This document shows, piece after piece, positions 55,135 to 64,000 of a stretch of DNA of 64,000 bases (the stretch's first letter is position 1; every line of letters begins with the position of its first letter). Under the pieces are notes generated by a model. It searched no databases. It had not been told where the DNA came from and worked only from the letters and a program-made list of their open reading frames with translations. This DNA is from Marinobacter sp. F3R11. GTDB lineage: Bacteria > Pseudomonadota > Gammaproteobacteria > Pseudomonadales > Oleiphilaceae. The stretch is from contig NZ_QOCH01000013.1 of the NCBI RefSeq assembly GCF_003318275.1, forward strand, positions 495,152 through 559,151. The letters run 5' to 3'. The position numbers and the translations under genes are program-made.

Positions 55135-55996
55135 ATGCACGCGGTATTTTACGTGCAGGCAATATGGCCGCCAACGCCAGGCCAGCAACGAACCCACCCA
55201 GATGGGCTTCGTTTGCCATACTCCCCAGACCCAGCATTGCAGGCAAAGGGGTAAACCCGATTACCATCCACACCACTGCAAAGGTTACCAGCGCCGGAGG
55301 AAACTGAAACCGGGGAAGGGTTCGCTGGCTTAACCAACAATACCCAAGAATCCCATAAACAACCCCGGAAAGACCACCGAACAGAGGCCCGGAGATCATG
55401 TACTGCAGCCCGTTGGAGAAAAGGCTCGTTATGATGAAAAGCACAATCAGACGGCCACGACCGTCAAACCATTCAACCTGGCTACCCAGAAACCACAACA
55501 TCACAGCATTAAATATAATGTGGGTCCAGCTGAAGTGCAGGAAATCCGGCGTGAACAGTCGCCAGACCTGACCACTGGCAAGCGTTGCGGAGAGGGCATC
55601 AATACGCGCGGCCATATTGCCCCAGTCGTGAGCCCGAGGATCAATGATCATCAGGCTGGCCGTAAACTGGTTGCTGCCAAGACCGGTAAACCAGGCCATT
55701 AACACGCCCAGCACAATCATCCCGACCACCAGGGGGGCATGACGGGGAGATGGTTGCCAACGCCCTGCTACAAATACAGGTGAGCGGTTGTGATCCTCCA
55801 CTGCCCTCCGGATTCCCGGCTCTGCAAGGAACCGGTCCAGGGCTTCCAGAACCGGCTCTGCGTGATCCGGGTTTTCCAGCCAGAGCACCTGGAAACCACC
55901 CTCCTCGCTAATCCGGTGGGGAACACCCTGGCCTCTCAACCACTGACTGAACCCACCAAGATCTATACTTGTATCCAGCTGCTTTACTCGGTACAC
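55133..55996 (-). CDS. glpG: Rhomboid intramembrane serine protease (GlpG-like)
   Basis: A 287-residue GlpG-type rhomboid with a soluble N-terminal domain (about 1-70) and six membrane helices. Key motifs: WRLFTPDFLHFSWTHIIFNAV (loop 1 and the HxxxxHxxFN helix), the nucleophile GGLSGVVYG (Ser of GxSG), and the catalytic His in EAHLGGFVAG. It cleaves membrane proteins inside or near their transmembrane helices. The last bases overlap the terminator of the plus-strand RNA. Confidence 0.93.
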   Translation of the reverse strand: MYRVKQLDTSIDLGGFSQWLRGQGVPHRISEEGGFQVLWLENPDHAEPVLEALDRFLAEPGIRRAVEDHNRSPVFVAGRWQPSPRHAPLVVGMIVLGVLMAWFTGLGSNQFTASLMIIDPRAHDWGNMAARIDALSATLASGQVWRLFTPDFLHFSWTHIIFNAVMLWFLGSQVEWFDGRGRLIVLFIITSLFSNGLQYMISGPLFGGLSGVVYGILGYCWLSQRTLPRFQFPPALVTFAVVWMVIGFTPLPAMLGLGSMANEAHLGGFVAGLALAAILPARKIPRA

Positions 55997-56045
55997 AATC
56001 TACCTTGCCTCATGGAGTATTCCGACAAACGCTCACCTGGTTGCA

Positions 56046-57065
56046 TCAGCGCGCGACACTGTCTTCGCTGGTGGGATAATCGGGGGAATCGTGGTGGTCC
56101 CGCGCCACATTCACCCAGACGAACTTGTCCCGGGAAAGTACCCGTTCACCATCCATCCGGTACGCCACCAGACGACCATATTTCACTGCACTGAAATCAA
56201 TACAGGCAACGTTGGATTTCAGCGGTGCTGGTTCGCTTTCCATCCAGTAATGACCAACGAACACCGGAGGGGCGTCCAAGGGGTAGCTTATGAGCTGTTT
56301 GCGTTCATCTTCTGTCAGGACCCGGCTGGCGACCTCTGCTGGCAAAGGGTCAGGCTGAAACACAACATCTGCGTAGGTTTTCGGATTATCCGCCCAGAAT
56401 TTGGTACGGAAAAACTCCCGGACATAACCATCACGTCCGGTAATTTTCATACCCTGAGGAAGACGAAGATCCGTACCCCGGAGCAGCGTATCCATGACCT
56501 GCCCGGCAAAGGAGTCTATAGCGGCAGAAGCGTGAAGAAAGTCTTCATCAATGCAGGCTCCACCCTGTGCCTGCTTGAATTTCTCGATGAGATCACCATC
56601 CCAACACGCGTGCACTGCACGGAAATCCTCTTCTTCAATAAATAGCGGAATAGTAAAAAACCACTCAAGAAAGTCATTCCATTCGTGAGGATAGGCTTCA
56701 AACTGATCAAGAGTTTCACGGATCAGCCGGTCATGACGGGCATTGTGCTCACGCAACCATGTTTTGCCGCTGCCGGCCCTCGCCCGTGTGCAGTAACCCA
56801 GAGCGTTATACTCATGATTTCCCATTACGATCCGCGCCGAGCCCCGCTCCACCATGTCCCTTACGAGATGGAGAGCTTCCCGGATTCTCGGGCCGCGATC
56901 GATAATATCCCCGATAAAGACAGCCTGACGACGGCGGTGCTGATACACCCCGTTAACTTTGCTGTACCCCAACTGCTCAAGCAGCCGCACGAGAGTGTTC
57001 GCGCAACCGTGAACATCTCCGATGATGTCGTAACCACGACTTGCAGTATGATTGCTTCCGGCCAT
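56046..57065 (-). CDS. Calcineurin-like metallophosphoesterase
   Basis: A 339-residue phosphatase of the PPP type. Metal-binding motifs in order: GDVHGC, GDIIDRGPRI, GNHEYNA, and the later GHYWM. ATG 57065 (MAGSNHT) is chosen, giving the motif near residue 17 as usual; an earlier in-frame start would lie deep in nadK. It starts just after the nadK stop. Substrate unknown; bacterial relatives act on protein phosphates, Ap4A or nucleotides. Confidence 0.9.
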   Translation of the reverse strand: MAGSNHTASRGYDIIGDVHGCANTLVRLLEQLGYSKVNGVYQHRRRQAVFIGDIIDRGPRIREALHLVRDMVERGSARIVMGNHEYNALGYCTRARAGSGKTWLREHNARHDRLIRETLDQFEAYPHEWNDFLEWFFTIPLFIEEEDFRAVHACWDGDLIEKFKQAQGGACIDEDFLHASAAIDSFAGQVMDTLLRGTDLRLPQGMKITGRDGYVREFFRTKFWADNPKTYADVVFQPDPLPAEVASRVLTEDERKQLISYPLDAPPVFVGHYWMESEPAPLKSNVACIDFSAVKYGRLVAYRMDGERVLSRDKFVWVNVARDHHDSPDYPTSEDSVAR

Positions 57066-57067
57066 AA

Positions 57068-57952
57068 TCAACTCGCTGATATTTCGCTGGCCCAACCAAG
57101 CTTGTCACGGCAGGTGGCGTAGAAATTATGGTCTGTTGGATGAATCAGGCGGATTTTGAAAGGCTTCTTGGCTATACGGATAATATCGCCCGGTGCACAG
57201 GCGATATTCATCTGGCCATCAAAACTGATCTGCGGATAGGTCTCATTGGTATCCCCGATAACCAGCTTTATTTCACTCTTGCCATCCACAACAATCGGGC
57301 GGCTACTGAGCGTGTGAGGAAACATCGGAACCAGTACGATGGCGTCCAGTTTTGGATGCATAATCGGCCCTCCTGCGGAGAGCGAGTATGCGGTTGAGCC
57401 GGTAGGAGTGGAGACAATCAGGCCATCCGAACGCTGGCTGTATACAAAGTGACCGTCGATATACAGATCGAACCCAATCATGCGGGTGGATTTCCCCGGG
57501 TGCAGTACCACATCGTTCAGCGCGGTCCCAAAGCCCAGCGGCTGACCATTGCGCTCGACGTTACCATCCAGCAGAAACCGCGTTTCCTCAATATATTCAC
57601 CGGCAAGGACTTTACCCAGCCGCTCTTCGAGATCCGAAGGCGAAATATCCGTAAGGAAACCCAGCCGGCCGCGATTTACACCGAGCAGAGGAATCTTGGA
57701 CTTTGCCAGTTCCCGGGCCGCGCCCAACAGGCTTCCATCGCCACCCACTACAATAACCAGGTCGCAGATTTCGCCAAGGAGTTTTTTGCTGGCAACCTGA
57801 AAACCGTGGCCGGGCAACATGCTGGCCGTGTCTTCCTCAAGGATAACGTGATAATGATTGGCTACCAGATACTGTTTGAGCTGGCGCAGGGATTCAACCA
57901 CTTTAACGCTGCCCATCCGGCCGATAACGCCTATGTTTCTGAAATGATCCAT
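57068..57952 (-). CDS. nadK: NAD kinase
   Basis: Phosphorylates NAD+ to NADP+, the only route to NADP; 294 residues, normal length. GGDGS motif at residues 70-74 (VVGGDGSLLGAAR), NRGRLGFLTDI, and the glycine-rich SDGLIVSTPTGSTAYSLSAGGPI. In an operon with the phosphoesterase (stop and next start three bases apart). Confidence 0.98.
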   Translation of the reverse strand: MDHFRNIGVIGRMGSVKVVESLRQLKQYLVANHYHVILEEDTASMLPGHGFQVASKKLLGEICDLVIVVGGDGSLLGAARELAKSKIPLLGVNRGRLGFLTDISPSDLEERLGKVLAGEYIEETRFLLDGNVERNGQPLGFGTALNDVVLHPGKSTRMIGFDLYIDGHFVYSQRSDGLIVSTPTGSTAYSLSAGGPIMHPKLDAIVLVPMFPHTLSSRPIVVDGKSEIKLVIGDTNETYPQISFDGQMNIACAPGDIIRIAKKPFKIRLIHPTDHNFYATCRDKLGWASEISAS

Positions 57953-58090
57953 GAAGCTTCCTGTGGTGTCGGAATACGACGAGAGCGGACAAGCCCGCCG
58001 GCGCCTATCTCAATCTGACCTACAGTTTAACGAAAGTCATCCCGATACTGAAAAAAGTTCGCCGGAATCCCAGAAAAGTCTGCCAGTTCT

Positions 58091-59329
58091 TCAGGGCTGA
58101 TGCTTCTCGCAATGGTCATCGAGACCAGGCCGGAAATCTCCTGGCTGACTTACGCGTAACAGAGGCTCACCACAAACGCCTCCTTTTCCGTCCGCATGCT
58201 GACACACCGGATTCTCATAGTGCTCAAGCCACTGGAGGTACGAAGGCTCATTCATACCACAGCGTTCCGATGCATAGGCAGTGGGGTTATCGAAGTAGGT
58301 TTCTATTTCTCGGTAAGGAAGGGTCAGGTGTCCGACTCCCGGATGGTAGGCCACAAGGAAAACAGATTGTTTCTTGAGGTGATCCATAATGGAATTCTCA
58401 AGCGGTTCCCGGTACTTGAGCTCGTCAACCTCCTGCTCGAGGGCAACAATCTTGTCATCCCTGTATTCCAGCTCGCGCCGCTTGCTGTCGAGTTGCTCCC
58501 TGAGCAATACCAGCTCAGCATCAACATTGGCGTCATCACGTTCCTTGCCGGCGCCAGAGGACGCCAACTGCTCCTGCAGGGTGAGATACTGCTGGTTGCG
58601 CTCGGCCAGTCGTTGCTTTAACTGCTCATTGCTGAGGCGCTGACGCTCATATCTCTGACTGAGATCTTCAATCTCGTTACGCTGCGCCTTCATCTCAAGC
58701 CGGTGTTCACGCTGTACTTCCGACAGCATATCCCGGTGAACGCTCTGCAAGGTCTTTATCCGCAGGCGCTGTTCCCGAATCAGCTGAGCCAGGCGTGCAC
58801 GATCTGCACCGATACGGGATTCTTCATCCGAAGCATCTTGCCCGGCACGCAGTACAGGGATATTTTCCTCTTCCGGCTCAACACGGCGAAACTTGAGTTT
58901 GTTCGCCTTAACGGCTTTACGAATGACCTGGAAATGGTTATTGCCCGGCGTCATGTCCGGATCCCATAACTCAGAGGCGTACTTGGGCTCCGGGCACTGG
59001 CTGCGACACACGAGGCGAATAGCTCCACCTCCCATATTCGGACCTTTCGCACCACGGGCAGCAAGATCTTCTACAGGCATGTTCCAGCTGCTATCGGCTC
59101 TGCCTTCCTCATCAAACCAGATACGGAAAAACACCAGAGCACGGACCAGAAGATCGCTGCTCAGATCAACCAGCACTGCCTTTACATCGGTTTCAGCAAG
59201 GTCCGACAATCCGACATAACCATCAAGAAAGGCGCCAAACTCGCTGGCACGCATCTGCCGGGCCACCTCGTTGCCTTCGATAAAAAATACCGCCGAATAA
59301 TCGTCCGTCGCCGGGCCGGCAGAAACCAT
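58091..59329 (-). CDS. Coiled-coil protein with C-terminal Cys/His cluster, unknown function
   Basis: 412 residues. An N-terminal globular domain (about 1-150) contains FFIEGNEVARQM, WNMPVEDLAARGAKGPNMGGG and RLVCRSQCPEP. A long coiled coil follows (about 175-310). A C-terminal domain has ERCGMNEPSYLQWLEHYENP then CQHADGKGGVCGEPL and DDHCEKH, a likely zinc-binding knuckle. AGGGAG is six bases before the ATG. No signal peptide. I do not recognise a named family; the layout suggests an adaptor or polymerising cytoplasmic protein. Confidence 0.75.
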   Translation of the reverse strand: MVSAGPATDDYSAVFFIEGNEVARQMRASEFGAFLDGYVGLSDLAETDVKAVLVDLSSDLLVRALVFFRIWFDEEGRADSSWNMPVEDLAARGAKGPNMGGGAIRLVCRSQCPEPKYASELWDPDMTPGNNHFQVIRKAVKANKLKFRRVEPEEENIPVLRAGQDASDEESRIGADRARLAQLIREQRLRIKTLQSVHRDMLSEVQREHRLEMKAQRNEIEDLSQRYERQRLSNEQLKQRLAERNQQYLTLQEQLASSGAGKERDDANVDAELVLLREQLDSKRRELEYRDDKIVALEQEVDELKYREPLENSIMDHLKKQSVFLVAYHPGVGHLTLPYREIETYFDNPTAYASERCGMNEPSYLQWLEHYENPVCQHADGKGGVCGEPLLRVSQPGDFRPGLDDHCEKHQP

Positions 59330-59427
59330 TGCAAACTCCCTAAAATCAAAAACTCTCTGACTGCATCAAGTTTACAGTCTAGCCAGAGAGTTTCCGGTGC
59401 ACAGAGAAAAACTGCAACGTTTTGTGA

Positions 59428-61563
<2,136 letters not shown>

Positions 61564-61643
61564 TTACCGATGTGGGCGAACTTCAACAATATCCCTGAAT
61601 AACATTATACTATCCTTAGATAACAACTGTTCCCGGAAAGGCC

Positions 61644-62726
61644 ATGAACTCACCCGATCTTCGCCCACCACGCTCGCCCCTCAACTCCAAGCGCAATCCC
61701 CTCGGAGATATCAGCGTTCTCCATGTGAATGTAATGCTCCGGGCCGCGGAAGCAGAGGGCGTAAATGTGCAGGATCTGACGCGACGCTTTCAACTCAGCG
61801 AACAGACACTCACCTCACCCGCCGCCCGAATCAGCATTCCGCGATTCATGAGGCTGGGCCACGCGGCTATCGAGGCTTGCGGCAATGCCGGATTAGGACT
61901 GAGGATCGGTGCTTTGTCGCGACCTGTGGACGCTGGAATTGCAGGCCTTGCCGGCGAGTCCGCCAGCACTGCCGGGGCCGGCTTGCTGACACTTATTCGC
62001 TACTCTTTGCTGACCAGCCGTAATGCCAGGGGGACACCCACGGCAGAGCCGGAAAAACGGAGGCTGGAATTCTATTCCATACGCCCCTACAACGCCTTCA
62101 ATTACTTTGTTGTGGACTCGGTACTGGCCGGCTGGACACAGTTTTTGCGCACGACCACCGGACAATGGGATGTGCTGGAACGAGTCACTATAGAATACCC
62201 GTCCACTGGCATGGACGAGCTGTTTGAGGCCTGGTTTCGCTGCCCGGTTCAGTTTGGTGCCCCCAGGAACAGCCTGACGGTCAGGCAAGACATATGGGGC
62301 CGGGAAACAATGCAGGCACAACCAGCCATGCATGAAAAACTGACACAGATTTGCGACAAGGAGTTGCAGGAACTTCAGAGGGGCTGGACAACCGGAGACC
62401 AGGTAAGAAGCCTGCTGACACCCCTGTTCAGGGGCGAAACCCCCAGCCTTGAGACAATCGCTTCAAAGCTGGGAGTCACTCCGTGGACACTTCAGAGGCA
62501 GCTGGCCGCAGAGAAAACCGGCTTCCGGGAGCTGATGGATGACACCCGGAAACAACTGGCGAGGGACTACATCAGGGAAACAGAAACATCGTTATCCGAA
62601 ATAGCCTGGCTTCTCGGCTTTTCCAACCCCGCCGCTCTGCACAAAGCCTATCGTCGCTGGTTTGACGTAAGCCCCGGAGAGCACCGGAAGCAGTTCCGTG
62701 AATCAAGCCGTCAAGTACCGGTTTGA
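61644..62726 (+). CDS. AraC-family transcriptional regulator next to fadH
   Basis: 360 residues: N-terminal Arabinose_bd-type ligand domain (about 25-215) and a C-terminal AraC domain with LETIASKLGVTPWTLQRQLA and SLSEIAWLLGFSNPAALHKAYRRWFDVSPGEHRK. Divergent from fadH with a 146-base gap that holds TATACT at 61606-61611, a possible -10 for this gene. Probable regulator of fadH or fatty-acid use, by position. Confidence 0.92.
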   Translation: MNSPDLRPPRSPLNSKRNPLGDISVLHVNVMLRAAEAEGVNVQDLTRRFQLSEQTLTSPAARISIPRFMRLGHAAIEACGNAGLGLRIGALSRPVDAGIAGLAGESASTAGAGLLTLIRYSLLTSRNARGTPTAEPEKRRLEFYSIRPYNAFNYFVVDSVLAGWTQFLRTTTGQWDVLERVTIEYPSTGMDELFEAWFRCPVQFGAPRNSLTVRQDIWGRETMQAQPAMHEKLTQICDKELQELQRGWTTGDQVRSLLTPLFRGETPSLETIASKLGVTPWTLQRQLAAEKTGFRELMDDTRKQLARDYIRETETSLSEIAWLLGFSNPAALHKAYRRWFDVSPGEHRKQFRESSRQVPV

Positions 62727-62756
62727 TTCACGGAACGCCGCCAGGGAACCTGAGCC

Positions 62757-63596
62757 TTACCGAAACAGAAATCCTGCATGGAAGCGCAGATGTTGCTCAA
62801 TGAAGCTGGCAATAAAGTAATAGCTGTGGTCGTAGCCATCGTGCCGGTTCAGTTTCAACGGATAACTACTATGGATAGCGGCATCTTCCAGCGCTTCTGG
62901 CTTGAGCTGCTCGGCCAGAAAGTCGTCAGCCTCGCCCTGGTCTACCAAAGCCGGCACAAACTCGCGGGCGTTACGCATAAGCAGGCTGGCATCATAATCT
63001 GCCCAGCTGGAGGTATCCTTACCCAGGTAAGCGCCAAAAGCCTTCTTGCCCCACGGGCAGTTCACCGGATTACAGATAGGGCTAAAGGCCGATACAGACC
63101 TATAGCGATCAGGGTTGCGCAGCGCCAGGACCAAAGCACCGTGCCCTCCCATGGAATGGCCGGCGATTGAACGCTGCCCGGTAACCGGGAACATGGATTC
63201 GATAAGTGCCGGCAGTTCGGTCAGCACGTAATCGTACATGCGGTAATGCCGGCTCCAGGGCGCCTGTGTTGCATTCACATAGAAACCCGCACCCTTGCCC
63301 AGGTCGTAGCCGTCATCGTCTGGCACTTCATCACCGCGAGGACTGGTGTCCGGCGCAATAATAGCCATACCCAGTTCGGCTGCAATGCGGTGGGCACCGG
63401 CTTTTTGCATGAAGTTCTCATCAGTGCAGGTCAGGCCAGACAACCAGTACAGAGCCGGCACCTTGTCACCACTTGATGCCTGCGGAGGCAGGTAAACAGC
63501 AAAACGCATGGTGCAATTCAGTGTTTCCGAATAATGACTGTACTGCTTGTGCCACCCCTCGAAGCTTTTATTGCAGCTCAGATTTTCAATATTCAT
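62757..63596 (-). CDS. fghA: S-formylglutathione hydrolase
   Basis: Hydrolyses S-formylglutathione to formate and glutathione, the last step of glutathione-dependent formaldehyde detoxification. 279 residues of the esterase D family: YWLSGLTCTDENF (oxyanion region), nucleophile elbow IAGHSMGGHGA with Ser148, and HDGYDHSYYF with the catalytic His. GAGAGG is upstream of the ATG. Follows the alcohol dehydrogenase gene by 53 bases in one operon. Confidence 0.97.
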   Translation of the reverse strand: MNIENLSCNKSFEGWHKQYSHYSETLNCTMRFAVYLPPQASSGDKVPALYWLSGLTCTDENFMQKAGAHRIAAELGMAIIAPDTSPRGDEVPDDDGYDLGKGAGFYVNATQAPWSRHYRMYDYVLTELPALIESMFPVTGQRSIAGHSMGGHGALVLALRNPDRYRSVSAFSPICNPVNCPWGKKAFGAYLGKDTSSWADYDASLLMRNAREFVPALVDQGEADDFLAEQLKPEALEDAAIHSSYPLKLNRHDGYDHSYYFIASFIEQHLRFHAGFLFR

Positions 63597-63649
63597 TGGA
63601 ACCTCTCAGAAAAACGGTCGCCGGCAAAATCTGCAAACGACCATCTTGA

Positions 63650-64000
<351 letters not shown>

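Noticed and set aside
55053..55307. 84-codon plus-strand frame starting inside the putative small RNA
   Set aside because: It runs through a strong terminator and then antisense to the rhomboid gene; no ribosome site at the start.

Overview
The window looks like chromosome from a marine gammaproteobacterium close to Marinobacter. This is inferred from gene content and order (thrS-infC-rpmI-rplT-pheS-pheT-ihfA-merR, sbp-cysT-cysW-cysA, fadH with an AraC-type regulator, a glutathione-dependent formaldehyde pathway, a Pla-1/cef-type lipase, TAXI-TRAP transport), not from a database search. Coding density is high and most genes are complete. The fumarase at the left edge and the class III alcohol dehydrogenase at the right edge run out of the window.

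Layout. 1-9970: class I fumarase, a large surface lipase and a penicillin-acylase-type lipoprotein (convergent, with terminators between them), an AMACR-type CoA racemase and an AraC regulator. 9967-12236: a small periplasmic repeat protein and rmuC. 12684-15950: a tight three-gene operon of a retropepsin-like lipoprotein, an inactive transglutaminase fused to a 7TM domain, and a RimK-like ATP-grasp ligase. 16058-19670: BCCT transporter, membrane-anchored FMN glutamate-synthase-like protein, tRNA-Pro(GGG). 19856-24498 is the accessory island: a diguanylate cyclase, a shrunken IS3-family remnant, and an integron-type cassette array on the minus strand (four small unknown genes, each followed by an attC-like site, no integrase visible), then a permease scrap. 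24564-33389: esterase, J-domain and VWA proteins, SDR protein, complete sulfate ABC transporter, aldehyde dehydrogenase. 33445-41819: Crp/Fnr regulator, DUF2892 protein, and the translation/IHF cluster, with a putative pheS attenuator and an AUU start for infC. 41992-50926: TAXI-TRAP transporter and a DUF1329 / YCF48 / RND-exporter operon. 51103-59329: pepN, DUF2797, yeaC, rhomboid protease, metallophosphatase, NAD kinase and a coiled-coil protein. 59428-64000: fadH, an AraC regulator, S-formylglutathione hydrolase, formaldehyde dehydrogenase.

The most notable new signal is between yeaC and the rhomboid gene: a near-consensus Fur box overlapping a sigma70-like promoter, then about 87 nt with a 5' hairpin, an unpaired pyrimidine-rich stretch and a strong rho-independent terminator, with no protein gene on that strand. 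This has the architecture of a Fur-repressed RyhB/PrrF-type small RNA. Ten consecutive bases of its open region are complementary (nine Watson-Crick plus one G:U) to the Shine-Dalgarno region of the iron-sulfur fumarase gene in the same window, and there is a bulged match at the start of the iron-sulfur enzyme gene fadH. The other systems worth attention are the amidoligase/retropepsin/7TM operon and the integrase-less cassette array whose last attC is broken by the IS remnant.
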